From NCBI GenBank assembly GCA_003864495.1, contig ML133394.1, positions 248,001 through 312,000 on the forward strand: a DNA stretch of 64,000 nt, written 5' to 3'. This document shows, piece by piece, positions 47,047-60,262 of this stretch. The translations under genes and the position numbers were made by a program. Origin of the DNA: Nemopilema nomurai. Lineage: Eukaryota; Cnidaria; Scyphozoa; Rhizostomeae; Rhizostomatidae. Position 1 is the first letter of the stretch. Each line of letters begins with the position of its first letter. Below the pieces are notes generated by a model. That model did no database searches, was not told the origin of the DNA, and was given only the letters and a program-made list of their open reading frames with translations.

Positions 47047-47118
47047 GGGTACCAGACTCACTTTATATAGATCAAAAGATTTCTCTATTTTATTTTATCT
47101 ATAGTGAGTCTGGTACCC
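47047..47118. repeat. Long hairpin
   Basis: GGGTACCAGACTCACT is followed after about 40 bp by AGTGAGTCTGGTACCC. The stem extends inward through TAGAT/ATCTA with a small bulge. Could be a relic of a very short foldback element. Confidence 0.85.
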
Positions 47119-47404
47119 AGGATAAACTTCCACCTACTGTAAAGGAAATTTCTCAACAATAGCTATCATTGTATTTCAATGAAAATTTGCTTTGTCTGGA
47201 CTACTGCGATTAATATCTAAGTAATTCGGAAGCTAAGAATGATTTAGCTTTATAGTTTTTTAAATATTAGAATCCAACAGTATGGGCGAAATCTGAGGAT
47301 ACCTATTCATGCGGATATATGGAAAAATTGGCATCAATATTTACCATTAGGTAAGCAAGCATCATATTATCGCTGAAGTAATGCTTTAAGATACAGGACT
47401 TGAC

Positions 47405-47450
47405 TTTAAGTATGCAAAAACTGGCCCCGCTATTTCTAGCTATTGTGAAA
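47405..47450 (+). mobile_element. Orphan arm of the 14-kb MITE
   Basis: About 46 bp resembling the terminal part of the 14372-14469 arm (TTTAAGTATGC...CTAGCTATTGTGAA) with several substitutions. No partner arm is visible nearby. Confidence 0.65.
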
Positions 47451-48129
47451 TCACATTATTTGTAAGCCTTTCGATTTTATTGTATACAAAAGTCTAAAAT
47501 ATTCTAGATAAAAACGAAGGTAATTGAGTTATTGTCCCTGAGCTGTTTGGTTCATATTGCTTTGTGGAGGCTAGGGCCTACTATGTGACACAACTTTGGT
47601 AGGGAAGCAAACAAAAGTAAGGGATTATCACTTTATCGAAATGTGCGGTAAAAATGTTAAAGCAAGATAGCTGAAAGTGAAAAAATGAGTGTACAAAATG
47701 AAGTAAAACGATTTAGTCACTAAGCCTTAAAGACCAAAATGTTTCATCGATCGTTTAAGAAGTTTCATCATTTCTCTTTTTGTGGTATAGGAGCTACTCT
47801 GACAGGGGAACTATCTGGCTTGCAAGCAGAAAACAATATAAGCTAGTGCTTACAAATCGCAGCTTTAGCTTGGTAAAAATGTCCTTAATACTTGAAAGCC
47901 TGCACCCGTTAGAATTCCACTAGAGAATGCTAAAAACTCTCCGAAACGTACCGTTAGATAACATAAACAAATCTTTCTCTCCTCCGTAGCGACCCAATTG
48001 GCCACCGATCTGCTTACCGGGGACTTTGCTTGGCTACAGTGCTAGGCCCAGTGGCCGTTTCTTCTGATAAACATTGGCTGTTAGCGGGTTAACATAGAAT
48101 TGATTATATTATGACACAAAAGCTTTAAG

Positions 48130-48519
48130 GTGATCTGCTCGAGATTAGAATCATGCACTGAAACTATGGTTGTTTATTGTGCCGCGAAGCTGAGGATATC
48201 TTGGAGATCACAATGTGACTCCGGTTGTGACAAAACTGTTAAATGCACTTCCAAGGTCTCAGGTCATATGGATGATCTACGCAAAGAAGGCCGCGCTCGT
48301 TCCTATTGTCGCTGCCGTAGTCTCCTCCGAGGTCTAAGCTGTTTAACTTGCTACATTCTACGGTCCTCTGCCAACGTATACACATGGTTGAAGTCGACAA
48401 ACAATGAAGACCACCAACGACTGCAGCGAAGCCATTTTTGTTTTGGTATAACGTTGTTTTACATTGTTTTGAAATTGCTCGTTTCCAGGCTCGTTTCGAA
48501 TGGGACACGTGATGTTTGA
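48130..48519 (+). CDS. Hypothetical 129-residue open frame
   Basis: Higher GC than its surroundings. Reads as a Cys/Arg-rich N-terminal part followed by a hydrophobic stretch (FCFGITLFYIVLKLLVSRLV) near the end. The first in-frame codon at 48130 is not ATG, and the first ATG is internal. A 96-codon minus-strand frame overlaps. No family recognised. Confidence 0.2.
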   Translation: MICSRLESCTETMVVYCAAKLRISWRSQCDSGCDKTVKCTSKVSGHMDDLRKEGRARSYCRCRSLLRGLSCLTCYILRSSANVYTWLKSTNNEDHQRLQRSHFCFGITLFYIVLKLLVSRLVSNGTRDV

Positions 48520-49482
48520 ATTCTCTCATTGAATTTGAATGCTAAAGAGTAAAATGAAACTGCCTCACAATGGTAACTCGCGTATTGGAATCGGGTTGGT
48601 CATCTTAGGTGTTTGTTCCAGTTAAAGGAATATTTTCATAACCACTGTGCATCACCAATCGCTTTAATAAAGACAAATCAATAGAATTTTACTTTGATGA
48701 GAAAACACAGCTACTCCTACCAACCATTGTTTTTAGGTCGGAGATTGCATCACATCAATTGCAAAAGTGGGGTTGAAGGATGTTTGCTGGTGGCGATAGG
48801 GTAAAGGCACACCTATGATGGTCGACATGCGAGATGGTGCAGGCTGGTTCGTCAAAAGGGCAAGCAGCGTGCTTTCCAGACAAAATGACAGTCTGACTGG
48901 ACAACAAAGACAGCAAACCCTTAACTGAATTTTGAGGCACATATCTGGTTGTGACGTATAATTCAAAGGGGTATTGAGAGTTGGTTTCTGTTGGGTTGAA
49001 AGGGGCGTGTTTAGCTCGCTACAACTAGTACTTTATCAACTGGATGGAAACTGAGAATCGATCGGAAAGGCTTAATTATAGCATGGTCAAAATACCAAAA
49101 TAACCGGAAGATAAGCAGAATTAGGTGCTAGAATAATAGCAGCAAGCAATTACGTGATGGTTTTTGATAAACATTCTCAATGTTCATAAACATTTGGACG
49201 GCTACAGCTTCAGGTTACTGCGAAGCTTTGCATTTTTGAATGAATAACCTGGCTAATTAATAAACATCATGCATCGGTTATCTATAACGGATGCGGAATA
49301 TTATAGCACAAATGACACCGCGGAAAGTGGGTAAGTGAAGTGGACCTGGCACTTACGCCTCCGCAGCGTCTTTGTTTGTGGCGTACGCTTGGCCGTGTAC
49401 AGAGTCTGACGGGGTATCCTTTAGAGAAATTAACAGTCTTTCCGGGCAGTTCTGAACGCGATAATTTGAGGTCTACCTGGTT

Positions 49483-49539
49483 AAAAATTAATTTTCCCCT
49501 TCCTGGGCATCCAGGGCTAGGAAATGGAAATTAATTTTT
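49483..49539. repeat. Short palindromic element
   Basis: AAAAATTAATTT and AAATTAATTTTT flank an inner palindrome CCTGGGCATCCAGG, giving a hairpin of about 57 bp. Confidence 0.75.
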
Positions 49540-49658
49540 CTGTCAAATTAAATATAATCATTAACGGCAAGTTGTTTATCAATATATCATGAAAGGGCAG
49601 CGTTTGTAAAGCTCAGAATGAACGAGTCTCCGTATTTTGCGGGTAGGATCGGTCTTTG

Positions 49659-49718
49659 GTGACAGTCTTTTGTGACAGTCTTTTGTGACAGTCTTTTTTG
49701 ATAATCTTTTGTGACAGT
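49659..49718 (+). repeat. 14-bp tandem repeat
   Basis: TGTGACAGTCTTTT repeated about four times, with one copy changed to GATAATC. Confidence 0.9.
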
Positions 49719-52700
49719 AGTGAAATCAATGAAAGCCGAATGATTCAGAACGTTGATAAATCAAGTGAATAAATTAAACCTAATGGTGGACTGAAGGATG
49801 AATGAACCTTTGCAATGAATGGGAAAATGAATGGACAAAGCAAGGATAAACAAGTGTGAAGTTCCAGAAAAGATTCATTAATTGGTTTAGCATTGACTTT
49901 GCTATCGCCAATATCATCGGCTGAATATAATCTATTGATACGGATTTATGAATAATGAAATCCGATGTTTGATGAAAGTATGTCCTTTTGGTATTGATTA
50001 GTACTCGACTTGGAGAGAAGAACATGCTAGTTCATCCCCCCTGACAAGCTGTAACCAAAATCCTATAAGAATCCCCTACGAGTTCGACTCAAAAGGCTCT
50101 TGGCACCCTGTGTCAGTTTCTCAGTGGGAGGCATCGGCTCTTCCTTGCGAGGCTCGTGGGCGAAAATCGTGTTTGATCTTCTAGTGGCGATTTCTACTCT
50201 AAAGTTCCTAATTGCAGGGGTGGGGGGCAAACTCCAAAATTCATTCGAAAGTGTATTTGAAACATTTTAAATCTACTTTGAAAGAAATATCAAGTAGTTT
50301 CCTTAATTCAATTACCCAATCCCTCCCCCCCAACTGTTGCTGAGTTCCAATTAAAGGATAATTTCTCATCATTGCAGGATTTGAACTAGAAGAGACGCGG
50401 GGTGTCAGTTGAAAGCGTCGCTGTTTCCTGACTTTAGCAAAGGGATTTTGGAGCAATAATGGCTATAATGTTAAACCGACTGCTGTTAAGAAGCATTCGC
50501 AATGAGATTGCAATATTGAACATAACTTTCAATTTTGCATTCATTTAACATCCTAGTCGGAGTAGATATTTCCACAGCAGGCTGTTAAATCTGGGTGATA
50601 TTAGTGGTTTTGCAAGTATATGCACTTAATGACTAACAGCAACAAGAACAGCAACAGCAACAATATAATGCCTCGTGTGTTCCAAGAGATTTGGCATATG
50701 CTGCATAGTCCACCAGGGGATTGAAGAATCGGTGCATGTGCATATGCTCTTTTATTTGTGTGTGCTTATGTGCCCATCGCCATTAAATAGGCTTAGATTC
50801 GGGGAAGCAACCTCAGAAAGCTGACCAAAATAATGCACACAAAGAACTGTGGCAATCGTAAAGAAAGGAACCTTTGGTAATCGGTTCACGAGGCTCTGGT
50901 CTTTGAAGCCTCTTGGGACGCTAGCTCAGGACTCATTCTTGACAACAAAGCAAGGACTCACTAAATCTTCGCGTATACTTTGAAAGCGAGAAGCAGCTTG
51001 CAATTATTGCACAATTCGCTTGGAATCTTCACCTGTTCCCTCCTAAACGGAGTGACGTTTGTTAGCGCTTGGGCAGATGGGCCATTTCGTTGACGCTTTT
51101 AAAATTGCTTGAAATAATTTTCTTGGCTTCAAAGCATTTATTCAGTAGTCTTGCCGAACACGTTTGCCTAACGCACATTAAAAAACTTTTCTGTTTGCAA
51201 TAATGGCTTGTTTGCTATCTAGTATCAAGGGTAACAATCTAGCTACTGACCATTTCTCGAGAACCTTTTCGCTGTTGAGCGAAGAAGGCTGAAAGCTTCA
51301 TTCTTGCTTTAATCAATAAGATATTTTCTTTTGGACCCTTATTTTCCAGGAAAATTTTTTATTACCATTTCTCAAAGTTTTGATTTTGAAGCTGCCAGAA
51401 AATTTGCAAGTGATTTTCTTCTTCAAAAGAACCTTTTTGTACACAGATGTGCAAAAGCGCCAGTAAACAGGTCCTTTTGGCAGTCAGCAACGAAACCTGT
51501 TAATCCCCTTGCGGAACATTAGTCCCATTTTCGTAGGCACTTTCTTAGAGGAAGATAATCTAGACTGATTTTACTGAATCCGTAGCTCGTAAAATGCGGT
51601 AAAACAGACCCACGCCGTGTAAATATGTACAAATCTGCTAAAAAACGTGATTATAAGATGAAAATCGTGTTTGCTGTGTTAAGTAGGCCGGATCGGAGCA
51701 AAGACTCCGTTAGGCTGATCTTTCGGGGCTTTCGTCCATTCGCTCGAAGCCACTCGGTTCCAAAAACCAGAAGTAGTTTAATTGGATATCCACTGAGGAG
51801 GTGCTTCTGCTCCGTTTAGAGTCGAAGCTAGTCATAATAGAGGGATCTAGTCCATTAAAATTGCTAGCAATGGAAAGCATCATTGCACTGCATTACAGCA
51901 ACCATATTCGCTAAGAAGACATTTGCTTTGCACATTTCAGAAAACCTATTTCATTTTTGGATTTTGCAATAACATCTGCTAATTATTGCAAATGCTGTCA
52001 TCAAATAAAAAGCTCAAATAGCTGATTTATGTTTGTTATGAATCATGGGCATGGCAATCCAGTATGCAGATAATGGCTTCATTTGTCGGGTATGGTCAAA
52101 AGTGCCTTATAAATGAGCGTTACTAAAGAGACAGTTACACCCTAAAAACCGGAACACCGAACTCCCCACTATCGTCTCAAATGAAAACGATATGAAAAGA
52201 CACTGAACTATCAAAAAGGATTTATTGTTTGTAGGACACGCCGCGTTTTCTATTTGTCCATGTTACTGAGCCCTTGAAAAAGGTGCTGTCGCAAAAAAGC
52301 ATGATATGTTCCCTACAGACATGTCCTTACACCCCAGTGAACCCCTTTCGTCTCAGGCTGCTCCCCTTCTGCATTTCAAGTCCGTTCGATGCTCTTGAGG
52401 GCCACGTCTCAAAATTTGCTAAACAAACTACAAGTCGCTTCAAGATGTTGCATACGATTATCTTTGCATACGAACAAATGTGACAAAGTGCAACCTCCCG
52501 AATATCAAGACCAACCTTCTTCTTACATATTCTGGTCACATGCTGTCTGCCTAAACTGATCGCCACAAAACTTCTTTGTATTTATGAATTTCTTATGACT
52601 TACTGATCCTTTAAAGCTAGTGTTGAGATTTTTAAGAAATATTTGAGAAACTGCTGAACAAATTGGCAACTTTCGTACCGATTCTGCTTAAACTATTGCT

Positions 52701-54924
52701 ATCTGCACACCAACCTGTGAAAAAATGTCCTAGAGGATTCTTGGCTTAGAGCATGATCTACGCCTACTGTTTGCTTGTTGCTATGGTAATAACACAATGT
52801 TTCATCGTTCAGTGAGACGTAAAAGAATCTTTCCAACGTGGATGGACCGAAAAATTAAAACTTTAAAGCCTTTTTATGCTTGTGATATTGATCAAGGTGA
52901 ATGTCTGTATTTGCTCTATCTTAAGGAATTAATCAAAGTTAAGACACGTACTTTGCCCTGGAAAATCCTAAGCCTTGATGGATTTCTAACTGGGCGAAGG
53001 GAAGCGCCTTCTCAGGGTGTGGTTGCAGGGGCTCTCTTGGCTTGTCAAAGGTAACTAGTTATGTCCGCGTTCAATCGGCGGCAGCGACAAAGGGGGAAAA
53101 ATTGGCTCTTTGCGAAGATATTTAAGGCATATTTTTCAATGAGTACTTGAGCTCGAGTAGTGATTGGGAGAAAAGATAATTGAGAAAATTTAGCCGTTGC
53201 ATTGACATTGATTAAATCGAATGAAAACGGGGACCCTCATCGTCTTATGTTACACCATGTTACATGGTAGTCTTTGTAGGAGAGGTTTTTCTCTTCACTC
53301 TGGGATTTTGCATGAATGAGTAACCTAGACAGTAATTTGAAGAATTCACAGGCTTGTATCGACAACCTAGGGAAACTTTTCATCTTTGCCTGTTGAAGAT
53401 GATTGCTTGTTGAAAAACTTTTTTATCCTTCGGGATTTTGTCCACAAAAGAAAATAGAAAATCATATACAAAATGCTATGATGAGATTGGAAGGTTAACT
53501 GATAGAGAGGACTGGTGACAAAATCCTTTTTTGACGTCACTGAATTTAACAAAGAGCCACCTTCTGGTAGAAAAGTCTCTTCATTATTCATTGCACAAGA
53601 CGTTTTGAAATTCAAATCAATAGGGCAAGGAGCAGGTCCCTGAGAGTGATCTATTCATCTATTCAAGAACTGGCAAGATTGCCACGGCCAGCATTCGTGA
53701 TGAGAAGTGCCGAGGCCCTGGGACGCAGCGGCGGATGCGTTGTTGCTTCGGGTTTATTTGTCTTCATGGCCTCTGTGAAACTAAATAGCGGAAATTTCAA
53801 ACTGCCTTACATTGTTGATGAATGATTCTCTTTTGAGCCGAGAGATTCATTTTTCCATGCACTCCAGTCACATAATCTCTACTCAGGCCATAAGTTCATC
53901 TTATTCCTGAAATATTACCTTATCCTAGTAAGGGAATTTTTTCCGTACACAAGTAGGGTGCCTGATTTGATGCAAATTAGATTTTACTATCTAAACATTG
54001 GGAATGTTTTTTCACAATCTTCAAAGTAGAATAACATGACTGGGGGCTTATCCTTTGACGTGCAAAAAGACCGTCACTTGGTCACTAACAGATGGTAATA
54101 AATTTAATGCTCGTTATATTAATGAATGATATTTCAATGTAATTAAGACGCTGGTGATAGTCTTCACGTTACTGTTGCTTATTAAGCGATAGTGCTACCT
54201 AAATTGAATCGACAGTTTTCTCGTCACAGGCTGTAAAGATTCGAAAATGCGCTCGAAGTTTTTGCTACCTTGCTAATTTGATACTGAATCTATTTCTGCC
54301 TGGAATTTAGTCCAACAATAATTCTTGTAGATAATGTTAGAATCCAACACGGTAAAGAATATGGACGGGAGGAATTTCTCTCCTTCGCAGCGTTTCCAAA
54401 GTATTCCGCCTGCAACGAAAGCCACAAACAACATTAAGAGCCTGTTAGCACTTAAAATCATCTGTTAATGGAGTCGAGGCTGTGACATCTTAATAGGCCA
54501 ATCATATGAGAAGCCACGAAAACAAGAAAAGACACAAGCTACGGGCTTATCCCTACTGTTGCAAACTAAATTGCTAAAAGTGGCAAAATGAATAATACGT
54601 TCCTTAATAACCTGCGCCAAGTTTTCTGGCGTTTTATGAGGCGTTTTATAGTCCGCACGGGCAGCGGTAGGCCGCAATTGAAATGTAAGTTATTTCGCTG
54701 TACATATGGCAAAGACCGGGAAACGTGTCAGAACATGTCTCCAGCAACTGGAAAATCGGCCGTAGAGCGACTTCGTCCTTTTTAATAGCTTTTCGTAGAG
54801 TTCGGCTGTAGAGGCTGCTAACGATAAGGCCGCTATTTCAAGCGACACATTTTGATCAGAGTTTGACAAATCAGAAAATTGATCTATTTACATTTTGTAT
54901 CGGCCTTTTCCAAGGTCACTTGCA

Positions 54925-55236
54925 TTAGGAAATTTGAGCGGCTTGTTTATCAATGAAAACGAGGGAGGAAGAAATAGCTTCTCCTCGACCTTTTGATACT
55001 TCCATGTGCTTAACGAAGGATGTGCCATTTTTCATCTTCGTGATGACGTGTTTATGTTGTATAGGCACATACTTCGTTTTCGCAATTAGTCTCTGAGCTT
55101 TGTGGCAATTACAGCACCAATGCCTACCCAGAAATTTCCTGAGCATTTGCCATAGACAAGAGTGTGGATCAATTTCTACAAATTTCACATCATTTAGGCC
55201 AATCAGTTCACCGTTGAAGCGCAAGGCAATCAACAT
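54925..55236 (-). CDS. Hypothetical 103-residue open frame
   Basis: ATG at 55236-55234 leads to a balanced, basic protein-like sequence with a CNCHK motif (after RHWC) and no membrane segment. In-frame stops lie just upstream, so the ATG is a plausible start. No family recognised; it may be a single-exon gene, an exon or a transposon fragment. Confidence 0.3.
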   Translation of the reverse strand: MLIALRFNGELIGLNDVKFVEIDPHSCLWQMLRKFLGRHWCCNCHKAQRLIAKTKYVPIQHKHVITKMKNGTSFVKHMEVSKGRGEAISSSLVFIDKQAAQIS

Positions 55237-55926
55237 GAAGCTATTCTTCTTGATATCCTACACTGTTATTTTGCTTTCATTGCCCTGGGAAGTTTTCTTC
55301 AGCGCTAACTCAGCTATTGTTTATTCATTATATCTTTTTATCATTCGAAACGTAAATATAATTTCTCAAATCTAATTAAAGATGATGCAACCCTCGGTTG
55401 TTCTCAATAATGGACAATTGATGTTCCTGATATCATACTCCTGCTAATTCGTTTACCATTTGCTTTGCTAGCCGCAGCATTGTCCTGGGTTCTTTGACAA
55501 AAGTGATTGATAATATTGGAAGGGCGTGGGATCACGATAAAGCAAATACCCCCTCTAATCCCGTATTGAACAAAGAGAAGGCACAGGGACTCGAAGTGAA
55601 TCACCAAGGACATTGCGTCAGAGAGGCACGTGACTGGCCTCTTTGACGGTTACCGGACTCTGCGTAATTTCGTCACAAGACCACAAAGCAGCAATGATAC
55701 ATCCAACGGCCTAACAGTGAGCCAAAGAGCATCTGGACGGCCTGCTAGAATTCATATCCCTTCAAGTTGAAAACTGAGAAGGAGTTTACACGGTATCCCA
55801 AATCACAAAGGATCGGGACACGGAGCCAAACATGCGAAAGATTGGGGGATTTCTTTCTTCTATGCCATTACACATGGTATTGAACATGTTGTCCATACGA
55901 AAATCCTAGTAAAGCCGCCTTTGGTT

Positions 55927-56114
55927 ATTAGAATCTTGGTCTTGACTATTAGAATCTTGGTCCTGATTATTAGAATCTTGGTCTTGACTATTAGAATCTT
56001 AGTCCTGATTATTAGAATCTTGGTCTTGACTATTAGAATCTTGGTCCTGATTATTAGAATCTTGATCTTGAATTTTAGATATTGGTCGTGATTATAAGAG
56101 TCTTGATTTCAATT
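55927..56114 (+). repeat. 21-bp minisatellite with 42-bp higher-order period
   Basis: Unit ATTAGAATCTTGGTCYTGAY plus T, seven well-kept copies then two degraded ones. Copies alternate strictly between the TTGACT and CTGATT forms, so amplification went by 42-bp dimers. Confidence 0.95.
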
Positions 56115-58583
56115 ATTAGGATTTCGAGTAAAAATCCAGTATGTATGTGACGGGAAAGACCTGGCTTCCAAGGATGTAGCAAACATCAAGCATGTAATAA
56201 TTGCTTGAATGGACTTTGTTCTTAAGAAAGAACAAAATGCAAATTTCCTTCTTGGATGACACCCATTTTGGTTCCTTTCCAAGTACAATTCTTTGCTTCC
56301 ATTCCATGACATTCAAACTGTGAAACTCAAAATTGGTCTTCAAGGCATGCCCCCCTCTAGCTTCACTTCAAAATATGCTTTCAGAAAAGAAGTGATTGGG
56401 CACTTGATTTGTTGCTAATTACGATGGTGGCGTCATAGGCAACGGTAGTCACCAATGTGTGACAGCCTTTGAGATCCAAGGAGATAAAAAAGGGAATAAC
56501 TTTTACAGTTACTAAGCTGTGCATTTTTATATCATCCTACGTTGTTCAATTTATGATTCGTGTGCTACAAAAAAGGCGAAGGTATGACGAATAGAAATAG
56601 TCGATTGAAGAGACTGATTTTGAAGGACATACAGATGGAGGTTGCCGGCAAAAAATGATACCATCGTCAATAACATCGCATGTAAACTGCACATTGACTT
56701 CTCTGTAATGGGTATGGGTGCCCTATGGTTCTATTCATGCAATTGGTTGTAAGATACATACACGCAATGTACCAAGTCTTTCTATTGAGCATTATCCCAA
56801 GCCTATGACTCATTATGAATATCCAAGAACATCGGCTGTTTACATACTGATTTGAGCAAGAAATTGCAAAGTCAACAAGCAGCTTACGTTGCGTGCATAT
56901 TGATTTTGCTAAGTTGAAAAGTCTTATGGGAAAATGGCACGTAGAATTTGTATCAAGAAGATTAAAATCAAATCTTTCCCCATAAAGGGAGTCTACACTA
57001 TCAAATGGCCTAAATTAACAGTCTCGCTTTGATGTTCGCGCACAAAATTCAATCTGACGCTTTTCGTCTGGCGTGTCGCCGATCATTTTCTAAATCAAGA
57101 TGACGTCAGAGGGGAGCATACATACGCTGTGAAAACTTCTGGTAAACGATTGATTAAAAAGTCCGAGTATGAATAGTGCAAGTGAGGGTCTTAGATTCAA
57201 GTTACATTCAAGAAATTCTGTTTTGCACATGGGAATGAGGCGAATTAGTGACGTAACAGCATTGGCTGGGGCTCTTTGAAGGGATCGCAAAGATATTGCT
57301 CAGTGGTAAATCTTTTTTCAGATATTCTTCTATCCAAACTACAGGTGATCTATTCGTGGCAAATTATCTATAGAATAATGGAATTGCTCATTGGGAGCCT
57401 GTCAGATTTCGAATCTGTCTGTTAGCCAAGGTTTCTGGCAACACAACTGCACACTTCCACCCTACATTTAAAAACCTACTCACAGGCTACTCAGCCACTC
57501 GCTTTAACCACCAAAAAGTACTCCATGGAGACACTCTTGGTGGCCAACGTAGGGGAGATCTATGTAATAGAAAATATATTATTAATCCTGCAACGAAAAC
57601 CTGCTTCGTAATCCCATCATGGCAACGATGCAGACTTCATTGACTTGATTAACATGTAAGGCTATGATTCAATTAAAGACTAGGATTTTGCGTTTCATTG
57701 GGACATCAGGACATCAAAAAAGCCTTCAGGCGGGGACACAAGACCGGTGGGCCCTCGCGATTGTTCTAGGAGAATTGTTGGTGTATTTTTAAACGTTGTC
57801 TGGGATCAGCTTATTCAAATTGACAGGTAACAAAACTCTTCGCGGTGAGATCGCGTCGTTACGGATACGGACAAGTCTTAGTTTTTGATCTTTATTTAAT
57901 TTCCAGCTCCTGGTGTTTTTGCCCGAATACAATGTTTGAAAAGACAGAAACCACAAAGGGTTGTTGCCTATTTCAAGAGGTGTTTGTGAAAAATATAATC
58001 CCATACCTTGTAACGTGGTCTTAAGAATTCTTTTGCCATTTACTACGGTTCATTTGCCAAAAAATCCCTGAGAACTATGGATCTACCGAATCGCATATAA
58101 ATTTATCTTTTTTATGCATTGATTGTCTGTCTAGATTTTGCCTGGTATCAACACATGCTCGTCTGACTGTAAGCTTTCTTAGGAAAATTTTCATAAGATA
58201 TCAAAATTTGTCATCTATAAAGCATGTGTATTTGAAACTGAGCAAATATGAAGATCTTTTACTCTGGGGCTCTCATGTCCACTTGGTCACACGTGTTCAA
58301 AAGGCCTAGAAGTATCAAGTTTGAGTTTAATAATTGTTCGTCGTGCTAATGTTAAACAAACTAGAATACACACCTTTTTATATAGAATATCTCATTTTCA
58401 GCCGAACCTTAGTATCTTAAAAAATTCGATTATGAGCTTAAAATTATGCCTAAATTATTCTTGCCCAACACGAGATGTAAATTCGCCTTAACGTCAGTGA
58501 AAAATATCAAACCTTTTTCGATGTTTAGCTTCATCATGAAATACTCACAGAGTGTATTTGAAAACATATGTATTTATAAATAT

Positions 58584-58728
58584 AGCGTCAAAGTGAAAGT
58601 TATTTTGATTTGGAAGAAAACTCAGGTTAAGGAGAAATTTTTGTCTTGATGAAGGTTTGAGCCTGGCATTATTCTTTAATTTTCTTAAATTTCAGCCTCA
58701 ATTTTGAGCCTCAATATTTATAAAGACT
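58584..58728 (+). repeat. Dispersed repeat, copy B
   Basis: Partner of 32601-32722. The same block order is present, with a short duplication of the TTTCAGCCTCA/TTTTGAGCCTCA block at its right end. Confidence 0.6.
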
Positions 58729-60165
58729 TGATTCTTATAAAAAAAGTGTGTGTCCCCGTACTACGTTTACGAGGGCAAATATTATGAGCAACTTTCTAGG
58801 CAGGTAGACGATTGGATGGGGCCTACTGTCCAAATGCCTCTTCAAGCTTTCCAAAGACTGTTGCTTTATTGGCCAAACTAAAGCAGTAAGAGATTGAAAA
58901 TTATATGATCGACCAAATGGTGAATGATGACAAAGAAGAACACATAAACAGTTTGCTATTGATTGGACACATTCAAACAATTTGCTTTTGCTCGAATATG
59001 ATCTCCCGAAAATTCCAAATGTATGGCTTCTTGGCACAGTGATTTCTCGTGCTTATACTTTTGCTATTGATTATCAGCTTTGCATCTGTTGAAGGAAGAT
59101 ATCTAACGTGTAAATATACGTGTGACTTCGAAAGTTATGCCAACTTATTTTCTTTACGTGACTGTGAAAGTGCGTTGAAAGGATTATTTAATCAACTCTT
59201 CGTATCTAGTTTGTATATAAAACTAGGATTCCCTGCCGATGCTTAATCCAAGATTCATCCTCTATTCTCTGAAGTGACAAAGAGTTGCTTTATTTTGGCC
59301 ATAACTTACCTTACCTTATAGCAAAAGCTGCATAAATCTGACCAAAAAAATGATTTTTCAAGCCTTTTTGAAAACTGCCTTTTAATTATAGATAACATCA
59401 AGATTGAAAACGGCCTTGTGACTCCTCGCTCCATCCAGTCACATGCTGCTACAGCATCTCTTTTTTAGCAGACGTTGGTTGGCTTTAAATTATTCAGCTT
59501 AAGAAGCATGCTCTTATTCTCCTCTCGCCACGTGTCTTCCTCCGCAGTCTAGAATTAGCATCTGATTTCACTGGCCTTTTAAAAGAGATATATTCCAGAT
59601 TTTTGCCACAGCATTGTCAAAATTTATGTCAAAAATGATGCAGCTCTTGCACAATACTATGCAAGGAATCTTATTTCGTATGAAATCAGCCAATAAACAA
59701 ATCGCACAATCAGCATCTTTTGATCACAGTCTTTAGCTGCTGTCTAATCACATACTGGTTGTTATGTAATGTAATGTTAAATCCTTTCATTTGCATAGTT
59801 TTAATTATTAATTAGAATCTTGTTCGTTAGACCTGGCTTATTTCTTTCACGAAATTACCTGGCAATCATCAGTGCAGCTTCATGGGCAGCGAATTATAAC
59901 GTGTTTTTCACTCAGAAATAATTGTCTCCCACCACACCCATCAAGTTTTTTAATATATTGTAATCATTTTCTTCGATTTCCCAAGACATTGTTGCACATA
60001 CAAGAAATGATGAATTTTGATTCGTTGCCGGTATCAAGAGGTTGTCAAACCAACTATCACTGCATAATGCATGACGTCACTTAAGGCGTGCTGACTTCGA
60101 AATTCAACTGGAGCGTCGTTGGTAATCACGAAGGAGCAGAGCCTGCTCGCTAAGGCCCAACTTCC

Positions 60166-60262
60166 GCTAGGCGGAAAAAATCGAGGTGGAAAATATCGAG
60201 GCGGAAAAATTTCCTGCAATCTTATTGACTAATTGAAATTGTCGCGGCGGAAAATGCCGACT
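60166..60262 (+). repeat. Degenerate CGAGGCGGAAAA repeat
   Basis: Four variants of GGCGGAAAA / CGAGGTGGAAAA within about 95 bp, CpG-richer than the flanks. Confidence 0.5.

Larger units (their letters stand above)
47451..54924. other. Intergenic; no gene recognised
   Basis: Holds two short repeats (49483-49539, 49659-49718) and an unassigned frame (48130-48519). Other open frames are short and without motif or splice support. Confidence 0.4.
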
